A DNA stretch of 18,380 nucleotides from Bog-473 sp035483935. Its GTDB lineage: Bacteria; Actinomycetota; Acidimicrobiia; Acidimicrobiales; RAAP-2. This document shows, one piece after another, positions 1-7,742 of the stretch. How positions within the stretch are numbered: the first letter of the stretch is position 1; every line of letters starts with the position of its first letter. The stretch spans positions 1 through 18,380 of the forward strand of contig DATHPK010000002.1 of assembly GCA_035483935.1 (NCBI GenBank), written 5' to 3'. Below the pieces are notes generated by a model. The model was given only the letters and a program-made list of their open reading frames with translations. It had not been told where the DNA came from and ran no database searches. A program made the position numbers and the translations under genes.

Positions 1-1202
1 GAGCCGGTGTCCTTGTAGGCAGCGATCGTGCGTTCCGCGATCCGCATCTGGTGGATCTCGTCGGCGCCGTCGGCGAAGCGGGCCCAGCGGGCGTGCTGCA
101 GCATGTTCGCCAGCGGCGTGTCGGTGGAGTAGCCGAGCGCACCGTGCACCTGCATGGAGCGGTCGATGATCCGGTTGAGGCTGTTCGCGACGAAGTGCTT
201 GGCCATCGACACCTCGGTGCGGAAGTCCTCGCCCCGGTCGATCTTGTAGGCCGCGTGGAGCACCATGAGCTTGCACTGATACAGCTCCATGGCCGAGTCC
301 GCGATCAGCCACTGCACACCTAGCTTCTCGGCCAGCAGCGATCCGTGTGAGTACCGGTGCAGGGCACGGTCGACCATCATGTCCAGTGCCGTCTCCGCCT
401 GCGCGATCCAGCGCATGCAGTGGGCGAGCCGGGCCGGGCCGAGGCGGTACTGCCCGAGGCGGTGTCCGTTGCCGCGGCCACCGAGGATCTGCGAGTCGTG
501 CACGCGGAGGTCCTCGATCACGATCTCGGAGTGGCCGGTCGACCCGTGCATCGTCTCGACCTCGCGCACGTCGTTCCAGCCCTCCGCCGGGAGGTCGACG
601 AGGAAGGCGGTGTTGGCGCCGCGTGAGCCGGGCGGGACGTCCGGTTCGGTCCGGGCGATCAGGATCGCGAACTGGGCGCGGCGGGCGTTGGAGATGAACC
701 ACTTGTGGCCGTTGATGACCCACTCCTCACCGTCCTTCTCGGCCCGGGTCTGGATCAGCGTCGGATCCGACCCCGCCACCTCCGGCTCGGTCATGGCGAA
801 GCAGGACATCGCGGTGCCCTCGCACAGGCGCCGCAGGTACTTCTCCTTCTGCTCGTCGGTCGCCCAGTGCAGCAGCGTGTGCATGTTGCCTTCGTCGGGC
901 GCGCTGCAGTTGAGGATCCACGGCCCCAGCCGCGTCTTGGCCGCCTCGGCCTGCACCATGGCCAGCTCCACGTGGCCGAGCCCCATGCCGCCCCACTCCT
1001 TCGGCATGTGGGGCAACCAGAGACCCTCGCGCTTCGCCTCCTCGCGGAGCTCGAGGATCGTGGTGAGGTACTCGCGACGCTGCGTCACCCGGGACTCGTC
1101 GTCGAACCCTTTGACGCGGGGCACCACGGTGTCCTGGATGAAGACACGGACCCGCGAGCGGATCTCTTCGTGTTCGGGGGCGAGGGTGAAGTCGATCGCC
1201 AT
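1..1202 (-). CDS. Acyl-CoA dehydrogenase, ACAD10/11-like (3' end outside window)
   Basis: Flavoprotein of the acyl-CoA dehydrogenase superfamily, expected to perform FAD-dependent alpha,beta-dehydrogenation of an acyl-CoA. About 400 residues are visible and the stop lies beyond base 1. The family landmarks MTEPEVAGSDPT (about residues 137-148), HKWFISNAR (166-174) and a C-terminal FAD/substrate segment VHGALGYSTDTPLANM (352-367) are all present. The stretch GRGNGHRLGQYRLGPARLAHCMR (242-264) recalls the ACAD10/11 branch. The position of the usual catalytic Glu (YEGT in MCAD) reads ADGADE, with Asp378 in its place, so the base may be Asp or the neighbouring Glu. The ATG at 1202 is preceded by GAGGAGGT at good spacing. 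It starts 19 bp after the fhs stop on the same strand, so the two are probably co-transcribed. Substrate cannot be read from sequence. Confidence 0.93.
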   Translation of the reverse strand, partial: MAIDFTLAPEHEEIRSRVRVFIQDTVVPRVKGFDDESRVTQRREYLTTILELREEAKREGLWLPHMPKEWGGMGLGHVELAMVQAEAAKTRLGPWILNCSAPDEGNMHTLLHWATDEQKEKYLRRLCEGTAMSCFAMTEPEVAGSDPTLIQTRAEKDGEEWVINGHKWFISNARRAQFAILIARTEPDVPPGSRGANTAFLVDLPAEGWNDVREVETMHGSTGHSEIVIEDLRVHDSQILGGRGNGHRLGQYRLGPARLAHCMRWIAQAETALDMMVDRALHRYSHGSLLAEKLGVQWLIADSAMELYQCKLMVLHAAYKIDRGEDFRTEVSMAKHFVANSLNRIIDRSMQVHGALGYSTDTPLANMLQHARWARFADGADEIHQMRIAERTIAAYKDTG

Positions 1203-1221
1203 GGGAGCACCTCCTCGGGCC

Positions 1222-2931
1222 TCAGTAGAGGCCTACTACGTTTCCGTTCTCGTCGATGTCGATGTTCTCTGCTGCGGGGTGGCGCGAGAGGCCCGGCATC
1301 GTGCGCATGTCGCCGCTGACCAGGTAGACGAAGCCCGCACCCACATTGGCCCGAGCCTCGCGCACCGGAAGGCGCCATCCGCGCGGTGCCCCGAGCAGCG
1401 TCGGGTCCGACGAGATCGACAGGTGCGTCTTGGCGATGCACACGGGGAGCGCACCGAAGCCGGCCCGCTCGTAATTGTCCAGGTGGCGGGCGGCCAGCGG
1501 TGCGTAATCGACCCCGTCGGCCCCGTACACCTCGGTCGCGATCGTCTCGATCTTCTCGCGGAGGCTGGCCCCGTCCGGGTACAGCATCCGGAATTCGCCC
1601 GGCTCCCCCGCGGCCTCGACCACCGCCTCGGCCAGCTCGACCGCGCCCTTGCCCCCGTTCTCGAAGTGGGTGCAGACCGCCGAGCGGACACCCACCGACG
1701 CCGCGATCTCGCGGATGGCGGCGTGCTCCGAGGGGAAGTCGCCGGCGAACGCATTGATCGCCACCACGGGCGTGACCCCGTGCCGTCGCACGATGGCGAG
1801 ATGGGCGAGCAGGTTGGACGCCCCGATTCGCACCTCGTCGGGATTCTCCTCGAGCATGGCCGGCGGGAGCGGCCGGCCGGCCACCACCCGGTGACGGCCC
1901 GAATGCAGCTTCATGGCGCGCACGGTCGTGACGACGACCGCGGCGTCGGGCACCAGACCCGAGGTCCGGCACTTGATGTTGAAGAAGCGCTCGGCGCCCA
2001 TGTCCGAGCCGAAGCCCGCTTCGGTCACCAGGTACTCGCCCGCGTGGATGCCGATGAGGTCGGCGACGACCGACGAGTTGCCGTGCGCGATGTTGCCGAA
2101 GGGGCCGGCGTGGACGAGCACAGGCGTGTTCTCGAGCGTCTGCAGCAGATTCGGCTTGATCGCGTCGCGCATGATGACCGTCATGGCACCCGCCGCCTTG
2201 AGTTGTTCGGCGGTCACCGGATCCCCTCCCTCCGTGTATCCGACGGCGATGCGGCCGAACCGCGCCCGCAGGTCGTGCAGCGTGCGCGACAGGGCGAGCA
2301 CAGCCATCACCTCCGAGGCCGCCGTGATGTCGAACCCCGTCTGGCGGGGCACACCGTCCTGGTGGCCGCCGAGACCGCTCACGATGTCGCGCAGCGAGCG
2401 GTCGTTGACGTCGAGGACTCGCTTCCACGTGATCCCGTGCGGGTCGATACCAAGCTCGTTCCCGTTGAACAGGTGGTTGTCGACCATGGCGGCGAGGAGG
2501 TTGTTTGCCGCCGTCACCGCGTGCAGGTCACCGGTCAGGTGCAGGTTGAGGTTCTCGAACGGGACGACCTGGCTGTAGCCCCCTCCCGCCGCACCGCCCT
2601 TGATGCCGAACGTCGGACCCATGGACGCCTGGCGGATCGCGATGGTGGCCTGACGCCCGATGCAGGCGAGGGCCTGTCCGAGGCCGACGGTCGTCGTCGT
2701 CTTCCCCTCGCCGAGCGGGGTAGGCGTAACCGCCGTCACGACGACGTACCGCGCCCGGGGCCTTCCGGCCAGCGCCTCGACGGCGTCCAGGCTGACCTTG
2801 GCGACGTGCGCGCCATAGGGCTCCAGGAATTCGGGCCCCAGACCCATCTGTGCCGCGATGTCCACGACCGGGCGGAGGGTGGCCCGGCGCGCGATCTCTA
2901 TGGCCGGGGGCAGTGGCACCCGATCGATCAT
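1222..2931 (-). CDS. fhs: Formate-tetrahydrofolate ligase (10-formyl-THF synthetase)
   Basis: Catalyses ATP-dependent ligation of formate to tetrahydrofolate, giving 10-formyl-THF for one-carbon metabolism in the cytoplasm. The 569-residue product is close to the usual family length. It carries the family P-loop TPTPLGEGKTTTTVG at residues 69-83, the QASMGPTFGIKGGAAGGGY segment just after it, LTGDLHAV, and FGNIAHGNSS in the middle. The ATG at 2931 gives the expected N-terminus (MIDRVPLPPAIEIARRA) although its Shine-Dalgarno is weak. It heads a probable two-gene unit with the downstream acyl-CoA dehydrogenase and is divergent from the DUF1269 gene, leaving a 134-bp shared promoter region. No folD or other folate gene is adjacent, so its physiological direction (assimilation or formate release) is not shown by context. 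Confidence 0.97.
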   Translation of the reverse strand: MIDRVPLPPAIEIARRATLRPVVDIAAQMGLGPEFLEPYGAHVAKVSLDAVEALAGRPRARYVVVTAVTPTPLGEGKTTTTVGLGQALACIGRQATIAIRQASMGPTFGIKGGAAGGGYSQVVPFENLNLHLTGDLHAVTAANNLLAAMVDNHLFNGNELGIDPHGITWKRVLDVNDRSLRDIVSGLGGHQDGVPRQTGFDITAASEVMAVLALSRTLHDLRARFGRIAVGYTEGGDPVTAEQLKAAGAMTVIMRDAIKPNLLQTLENTPVLVHAGPFGNIAHGNSSVVADLIGIHAGEYLVTEAGFGSDMGAERFFNIKCRTSGLVPDAAVVVTTVRAMKLHSGRHRVVAGRPLPPAMLEENPDEVRIGASNLLAHLAIVRRHGVTPVVAINAFAGDFPSEHAAIREIAASVGVRSAVCTHFENGGKGAVELAEAVVEAAGEPGEFRMLYPDGASLREKIETIATEVYGADGVDYAPLAARHLDNYERAGFGALPVCIAKTHLSISSDPTLLGAPRGWRLPVREARANVGAGFVYLVSGDMRTMPGLSRHPAAENIDIDENGNVVGLY

Positions 2932-3065
2932 GCCAGACGCCGCTTCACCGAAACCCGGTCGGAGCGAGCCACCGGCTCTAATGTCGCCGCGCAGGAGAAG
3001 AGGACCAGGCCCCCGGGTCCGAGGCGGCGGCCGGACGGCTGGGCCACGAGAGAGGAGCAGACATC

Positions 3066-3575
3066 ATGTCGAAAGCAGACGGCGTGTTCATCTTCATCGG
3101 GACGTACGCCAGTGAAGTCGACGCCCGTGCCGACTACGAGGTGGTCAAAGAGCTGCACGCCGCCGGCGCGGTGGGCACCTACGACGCCGCGGTCGTCTCC
3201 AAGGACTACCTGGGCAAGGTCCACGTGAACAAGGACGAAACCGCGACGCGCCACGGCGCCTGGGGCGGCGCGGCCGCGGGTGCGCTGGTCGGGATCTTGT
3301 TCCCGCCCTCCATCATCGGCTCGGCACTGGTTGGCGCGGCGATCGGCGGCGTGAGCGGCCACCTGTGGAAGGGGATGTCGAGGGCCGACGTCAAGGAGTT
3401 CGGCGACGTCATCGATGCCGGCGAGGCGGCGCTCGTGATTGTCGGCGAGAGCACCGTGCAGGCGGCCATCGAAAAGGCGGGCCTCAAGGCCAGCAAGCAC
3501 GTACAGAAGGAGCTCGAGGTCGACAAGAAGCAGATCGACGACGCCGTGCAATCCGCCGCCAAAGAGATCTCCTGA
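3066..3575 (+). CDS. DUF1269-type glycine-zipper membrane protein
   Basis: A 169-residue protein resembling the DUF1269 family of small bacterial membrane-associated proteins of unknown function. An N-terminal alpha/beta segment (about 7-60, FIGTYASEVDARADYEVVKEL) leads into a Gly/Ala-rich hairpin (about 66-100, with GGAAAGALVG and GAAIGGVSG) that can form one or two membrane helices of glycine-zipper type. A C-terminal part follows (105-169, containing EAALVIVGES and a Lys/Glu-rich helix). The ATG at 3066 follows GAGAGGAG, a strong ribosome site. The next gene, a pore-like membrane protein, begins 21 bp after its stop, so the pair is probably an operon. Function is unknown; a role at the membrane is inferred only from the hydrophobic hairpin. 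Confidence 0.85.
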   Translation: MSKADGVFIFIGTYASEVDARADYEVVKELHAAGAVGTYDAAVVSKDYLGKVHVNKDETATRHGAWGGAAAGALVGILFPPSIIGSALVGAAIGGVSGHLWKGMSRADVKEFGDVIDAGEAALVIVGESTVQAAIEKAGLKASKHVQKELEVDKKQIDDAVQSAAKEIS

Positions 3576-3596
3576 CCCAGGACGCACGCCAGGACC

Positions 3597-4802
3597 ATGA
3601 TCGCCGCGCACGTACTGTCCGTCGCCTTTGGGGCCATCCTCGCCTTGGCCATCCTCGGTTCGGCGCTGAAGACGGTCGTGTTGCCGCAGGAGGGATTCCC
3701 GCGTCTGGCGCAGGCCGTGTTCGCGGCGGTCCATCGCCTTCTCGTCCACCATTCGCAGAGCCGTGAACGGGCCAGCGCGCTGCGGTCGCTGTACGCGCCG
3801 GTCGCACTGGTCAGTCTGCCGCTTGTATGGATGCTGTCGATGGTCGTCGCCTTCACCTTCATCTTCTGGGGCACCGGATCGCTGACGTGGCAGCGCGCCT
3901 TCGAGATCAGCGGTTCCTCGTTGACGACGCTCGGATTCGCGGAGCCGAGCGGAACAGGACGGATCTGGCTCGCGATCATCGACGCGACAATCGGGCTGGG
4001 GTTGGTCGCTCTCCTGATCAGCTACCTGCCGACGATCTACGGGGCGTACAACGCGAGGGAGAAAGGCATCATCCGGCTCCGCCCTGTCTCCGGCGCGCCG
4101 CCGGCCGTCGTCAGCCTCCTGCTGAACCTCCAGCGCATCGGCGCGCTCGAAAATGCGGAGTTCTGGCGCAACCAGTCCGAGTGGATCCTCGACATCGAGC
4201 AGACGCACACGGCGTTCCCGATCCTCACGTATTTCCCCGAGACGCACCAGGACCATTCCTGGGTCGCGACCATCGGCACACTGCTGGACGCCGCTGCGCT
4301 CGTGATCTCCTCGTCGGAGACGCAGCGGGGCGCGTCTTTTGAGGACATCGAGAAGGGCCCGATGATGGTGCTGGTCTACGGCATGCCGGGATTTGTCCGC
4401 GTGGCGCACGCCGCGTCCATCCCCATCGGCGAGCCCATGGGGATCGCCGAGGTGGTCGGTCACTTCGACGATCCAGCGCCACCGATCGCGATCACCCGGG
4501 CCGAGTACGACGAGGCCATGACGGCCGTGGCACCGATCATCGGCGTCGCACCCGAGCACACGGAGGATGCTTGGCGCCGCTTCGCGTGGATCCGCTCCAG
4601 CTACGAGCCCGCCATACGGTCACTGGCGGGCCTCACGTTCGCGTACCCGGCGCCGTGGACGACCGACCGAGCCGCCAAGGTCGGCCGCCCGCGGTTCCTG
4701 CGGCGCCGTGTCATCGCGGTGGACTGGTCGGTGAACGTGACAGAACCCGACGACGCTGAGTCGGCGGCGCCGGCGGCGCCCGCGTCGCCTACAGGTGGCT
4801 GA
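3597..4802 (+). CDS. Membrane protein with potassium-channel-like pore signature
   Basis: A 401-residue protein I cannot place in a named family. Hydrophobic segments lie at about 5-27, 68-92 and 122-149. Between the last two is a short helix followed by SLTTLGFAEPSG (108-119), which matches the spacing of a K+ channel selectivity filter (TTVGYGD in KcsA) as TTLGFAE; the arrangement helix-pore loop-helix also fits. The remaining 250 residues look soluble and probably cytoplasmic (LLLNLQRIGALENAEFWRNQSEWILDIEQTH) and end in a Pro/Ala tail. The ATG at 3597 has AGGA too close for ideal spacing, so it may depend on coupling to the DUF1269 gene 21 bp upstream. Its last 14 bp overlap the 3' end of the convergent decarboxylase gene. 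Channel activity is inference; the filter Gly-Tyr-Gly is altered to Gly-Phe-Ala, so it could also be a non-conducting relative. Confidence 0.8.
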   Translation: MIAAHVLSVAFGAILALAILGSALKTVVLPQEGFPRLAQAVFAAVHRLLVHHSQSRERASALRSLYAPVALVSLPLVWMLSMVVAFTFIFWGTGSLTWQRAFEISGSSLTTLGFAEPSGTGRIWLAIIDATIGLGLVALLISYLPTIYGAYNAREKGIIRLRPVSGAPPAVVSLLLNLQRIGALENAEFWRNQSEWILDIEQTHTAFPILTYFPETHQDHSWVATIGTLLDAAALVISSSETQRGASFEDIEKGPMMVLVYGMPGFVRVAHAASIPIGEPMGIAEVVGHFDDPAPPIAITRAEYDEAMTAVAPIIGVAPEHTEDAWRRFAWIRSSYEPAIRSLAGLTFAYPAPWTTDRAAKVGRPRFLRRRVIAVDWSVNVTEPDDAESAAPAAPASPTGG

Positions 4803-6189
4803 AGCCCCCTGACTCCTCCTTGGTCATCGGCACTGTCACCGGGTGACGGTCGAAGTGCGCGATCGCCTGCTCCATGTCGTCGAGGAGAATCGTCGCCAGA
4901 TCACGGCTGACGCCCTGGCGCACCAGGATGCGCTGCACCGAGATGTCGGAGACAGAGCCGGTCAACGGGTAGGCCGGGACCTGCCAGCCGCGGTTGCGCA
5001 GCCGGTCGGCGATGTCGTACAGCGTGTATCCCGGGTCCTCGCCCTCACGGATACGCCATGCCACCGACGGGATCCCCGTCTGGGGATCAGAGTCGCACAG
5101 CATGTCGAACGGCCCGAGCTTGGCGACCTCGTGGGCCAGGTACTTGCCAGTCAGGTAGCAGGCGTCGTGCACGTTGCGGTACCCGTCCCGGCCGAGCCGC
5201 ACGAAGTTGTAGTACTGGGCCACGATCTGGCCGGCCGGCCGCGAGAAGTTGATCTGGAACACCGGCATGTCGCCGCCCAGATAGGTCACGTGGAAGATGA
5301 GGTCGCCGGGCAGCTCCGACTCGTCGCGCCACAGCGCCCAGCCCACGCCGAGCGGCGCCAACCCGAACTTGTGCCCGGACGTGCTGATCGACTTCACCCG
5401 CGGGACGCGGAAGTCCCATTCGATGTCCGGGGCGCAGAACGGGGCGAGGAAGGCGCCGCTGGCGCCGTCCACGTGGATGTCGATGTCCAGCCCGGTGTCC
5501 TCCTGGAGCTGGTCGAGCGCCTGGGACAGCTCGAGGACCGGCTCGTAGGAACCCGTGTAGGTCACGCCGAAGGTGGGCACCACCATGATCGTGTTCTCGT
5601 CGACCCGCTCGAGCATCTGCTCGACGTCCATGCAGTAACGGCCGGGGGACATGGGGATCTCGCGGATCTCCACGTCCCAGTAGCGGGCGAACTTGTGCCA
5701 GACGACCTGGACCGGACCGCAGACCATGTTGGGCTTGTCGGCCGGCTTGCCGGCGGCCGCGCGCTTGGCCCGCCACCGCCACTTGGCCGCCATGCCACCG
5801 AGCATGCACGCCTCGGAGGAGCCGATGGCCGAGCAGCCGACGGCACGGCCGGACTCGGGCGCGTGCCACAGGTCCGCCAGGATGTGCACACAGCGGCGCT
5901 CGATCTCGGCCGTCTGGGGGTACTCGTCCTTGTCGATGAGGTTCTTGTCGATGGCGATGTCCATCAAGCGGTGGATCTCGGGCTCCTCCCACGTCTGGCA
6001 GAAGGTGGCCAGGTTCTGGCGGGCGTTGCCGTCGAGCATCAGCTCGTCGACGATGGCTTGGAACGCGTCGGCGGCCCGCATCTCCTGGGTGGGGCACCGG
6101 CCCGCAGGCAGGCGGGAATGGAGCTCGCGGTCCGCATAGATGGAGTCGAGCATTCCCTCGCGGATCGACTCCCTCTTGTGCAATGGCAT
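4789..6189 (-). CDS. gad: Glutamate decarboxylase (PLP-dependent)
   Basis: Decarboxylates L-glutamate to GABA, consuming a proton; in enteric bacteria this supports acid resistance. I chose the ATG at 6189, with AGGGGA upstream, over an in-frame GTG at 6255 that lacks a ribosome site. This gives 466 residues, the same length as E. coli GadB. The PLP lysine lies in STSGHKFGL (Lys274, compared with Lys276 in E. coli), HVDGASGAF holds the aspartate that pairs with the PLP ring nitrogen, and GCSAIGSSEACMLGG matches the family phosphate-binding region. The C-terminus is GGFSHL with His465 penultimate, like the His465 that caps the active site of E. coli GadB at neutral pH. No glutamate/GABA antiporter is adjacent in this window. 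The gene lies downstream of the sigma factor gene on the same strand and overlaps the convergent pore-like gene by 14 bp. Confidence 0.96.
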   Translation of the reverse strand: MPLHKRESIREGMLDSIYADRELHSRLPAGRCPTQEMRAADAFQAIVDELMLDGNARQNLATFCQTWEEPEIHRLMDIAIDKNLIDKDEYPQTAEIERRCVHILADLWHAPESGRAVGCSAIGSSEACMLGGMAAKWRWRAKRAAAGKPADKPNMVCGPVQVVWHKFARYWDVEIREIPMSPGRYCMDVEQMLERVDENTIMVVPTFGVTYTGSYEPVLELSQALDQLQEDTGLDIDIHVDGASGAFLAPFCAPDIEWDFRVPRVKSISTSGHKFGLAPLGVGWALWRDESELPGDLIFHVTYLGGDMPVFQINFSRPAGQIVAQYYNFVRLGRDGYRNVHDACYLTGKYLAHEVAKLGPFDMLCDSDPQTGIPSVAWRIREGEDPGYTLYDIADRLRNRGWQVPAYPLTGSVSDISVQRILVRQGVSRDLATILLDDMEQAIAHFDRHPVTVPMTKEESGGFSHL

Positions 6190-6203
6190 GGCACGTCCCC
6201 TGT

Positions 6204-6227
6204 CATCCGAAGTTGGTGGTTCGGATG
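6204..6227 (-). promoter_or_regulatory. Perfect inverted repeat in the gad leader
   Basis: CATCCGAA and TTCGGATG form perfect 8-bp arms around an 8-bp spacer, ending 14 bp upstream of the gad ATG and immediately before its AGGGGA ribosome site. It could be a repressor operator or an mRNA hairpin controlling access to the ribosome site. No regulator can be named from the sequence. Confidence 0.5.
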
Positions 6228-6308
6228 CGTACCGTACCGGTGCCTCGGGCGGCACGCGTCGGTCACGCCGCGAGAGCCGTGACGAAGTTGCTCGGGTGTC
6301 GAAGGGCG

Positions 6309-6323
6309 CCGGGCCGGGCCCGG
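6309..6323 (-). terminator. GC-rich hairpin after the sigma factor gene
   Basis: CCGGGC and GCCCGG pair around a 3-nt loop 21 bp beyond the sigma factor stop. There is no T tract, so intrinsic termination is uncertain and read-through into gad is possible. Confidence 0.3.
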
Positions 6324-6344
6324 GCGACTACGCCGTTGGGTGCG

Positions 6345-7250
6345 TCAGCTGGCGAGCGCCAGTGCCTCGCGCCGTCCGGCGGCGACCGTGCGGACGGCGG
6401 ACACCGGCTGTGCCGCTTCACGGCTCAGTCGCCGCGACTCCTGGCCGTCGGGCCGGTCCGCCAGTCTCGAGCGGAGCTGGCGCAACGCCTTCGTGTGGAT
6501 CTGGCAGACCCGGCTCTCGGTGACACCGAGGACGGAGCCGATCTCGGTCAGCGTCATGCCGTCGTAGTAGTACATCGTCAAGACGGTCCGCTCCCGCTCG
6601 GGCATCGCCTCGACTGCGTCGAGGAGCGCCTGCTTGGACTCCTTGGCCTCGAAGGTGTCGACAGGTCCGAAGGAACGATCGGGCAGAGATTCGCCAAGGG
6701 TCGAGCGATCGGCTCGATCACCGCTGCCACCACGAAGCACTTCGTCGAGCGCCATGACGCCCGCTGAGGAGATCTTGCGCATGGCCGTGTGGAAGTCGGC
6801 CGAGGACATCTCGAGCTCTTCGGCGACCTCGGCCTCGGTGGGCGTGCGTCGCAGCGTCGTCTCGAGGTGCGTGACCGCCTGCTCGACGGCCCGCGCCTTG
6901 CTGCGTACGGACCGCGGCACCCAGTCGATGGACCGCAGCTCGTCGATGATGGCGCCCTTGATGCGCGGGATCGCATAGGTCTCAAACCGGAGATTGCGGT
7001 CCGGCTCGAACCGCTCGATGGCGTCGATGAGCCCGATGATGCCGTAGCTCGTCAGATCGTCCTCGTCGAAGTGGCGCGGCAGGCTCGACATGACCCGGCC
7101 GGCGACGTACTTCACGAACGGCGAATAGTGCTCGATCAACCGATTGCGCAGCGTCCGGGCCCCGGTCCGCTTGAATTCGGACCAAATGCCGTTGACGCCG
7201 TCTTCATCGGTCTCCGGTGTAGCGGAGCCTGTAAGCATTGTTGTTGCCAC
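6345..7250 (-). CDS. RNA polymerase sigma factor, WhiG/FliA (sigma-28) family
   Basis: An alternative sigma factor that redirects RNA polymerase to FliA/WhiG-type promoters (flagellar genes in motile bacteria, sporulation genes in Streptomyces). Region 2 spans about 33-112 (YSPFVKYVAGRVMSSLP, DLTSYGIIGLIDAIERFEP, RFETYAIPRIKGAIIDELR, SIDWVPRSVR), region 3 about 115-170 and region 4 about 213-262 (MPERERTVLTMYYYDGMTLTEIG, VTESRVCQIHTKALRQLR). A tail of about 38 residues after region 4 is longer than usual. Translation probably starts at the GTG at 7250, just after a GGGAGGGGG tract; an ATG four codons in is the alternative. No flagellar or anti-sigma (FlgM or RsiG-like) gene is visible here, so the regulon cannot be told from context. 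The upstream neighbour is a divergent response regulator. Confidence 0.95.
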   Translation of the reverse strand: MATTMLTGSATPETDEDGVNGIWSEFKRTGARTLRNRLIEHYSPFVKYVAGRVMSSLPRHFDEDDLTSYGIIGLIDAIERFEPDRNLRFETYAIPRIKGAIIDELRSIDWVPRSVRSKARAVEQAVTHLETTLRRTPTEAEVAEELEMSSADFHTAMRKISSAGVMALDEVLRGGSGDRADRSTLGESLPDRSFGPVDTFEAKESKQALLDAVEAMPERERTVLTMYYYDGMTLTEIGSVLGVTESRVCQIHTKALRQLRSRLADRPDGQESRRLSREAAQPVSAVRTVAAGRREALALAS

Positions 7251-7742
7251 GTTTCCCCCTCCCTCATTTTGGAGCCTCCGACAGGCACCAACCCTTCCAA
7301 TGAGGTCTCACCATTTGACCATGCCCGATGCGGCCGTTCAGGAGTAGCTACCACTCTATTTCGCTCTGAAATGCCTGGTAGGTTGCCTCTTCGTTGTTAG
7401 TTGGTTGCAGAAACAGGGTGCCGATTTGAGCCGTTGCAACCAACTTTCTCTGCCCGCCAAAACGATATGAACGCGCCGCGAGCGACGTTTGATCCGCCGT
7501 GCCCCGCCTCCAATTGATGCCGGTGACCGCTTTCGCCGGCGTCAGCGTCCCTGGTTCTTTCGGCCCACGAGGCACCGCCCCGGTGCTCGTCAGGTCCAGC
7601 GGGCGGCTCCCTTCGTCGGGCCGGCACCACCACCGCGTGCGCGTACACGTTCGTCAAATTCCCCGTCAACAGCCACAAAATGCGACTGTTCGGCACCCGC
7701 GTCACGCTCAAGCGCGGCCGATGGCGGACCGATGGAAAACAT
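7251..7742. other. 492-bp divergent intergenic region, sigma factor / response regulator
   Basis: No convincing gene is seen. The part from about 7260 to 7480 is visibly richer in A and T than its surroundings, as expected for promoters. It contains the sigma gene ribosome site (7255-7265), a GGAGcCTCC mini-palindrome (7271-7279), CTACCA/TGGTAG arms (7348-7353, 7376-7381) and the 11-bp inverted repeat listed separately. I found no convincing -35/-10 pair and no FliA/WhiG consensus promoter. Confidence 0.6.
7399..7445. repeat. 11-bp perfect inverted repeat, 25-nt spacer
   Basis: AGTTGGTTGCA (7399-7409) and TGCAACCAACT (7435-7445) are exact reverse complements separated by 25 bases. The site lies about 150 bp upstream of the sigma factor start and about 300 bp upstream of the response regulator. 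It may be a paired operator or a transcript hairpin. Confidence 0.75.

Noticed and set aside
289..3228. 979-codon open frame on the plus strand opposite fhs and the acyl-CoA dehydrogenase
   Set aside because: It is antisense to two well-recognised genes, has Arg/Ser/Pro-rich composition and no family motif; long antisense frames are expected at this GC content.
2928..4559. 543-codon minus-strand open frame opposite DUF1269 and the pore-like gene
   Set aside because: Arg/Asp-rich shadow without motifs; the plus-strand genes have ribosome sites and membrane helices.
7420..7427. GCCGATTT resembling a FliA/WhiG -10 box (GCCGATAA)
   Set aside because: No TAAA-like -35 box lies 15 bp upstream, so it is not a supported sigma-28 promoter.
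7348..7575. 75-codon minus-strand frame in the sigma/response regulator gap
   Set aside because: Codon third positions are not GC-biased as in neighbouring genes, and no motif or ribosome site is seen; it runs through the inverted repeat.
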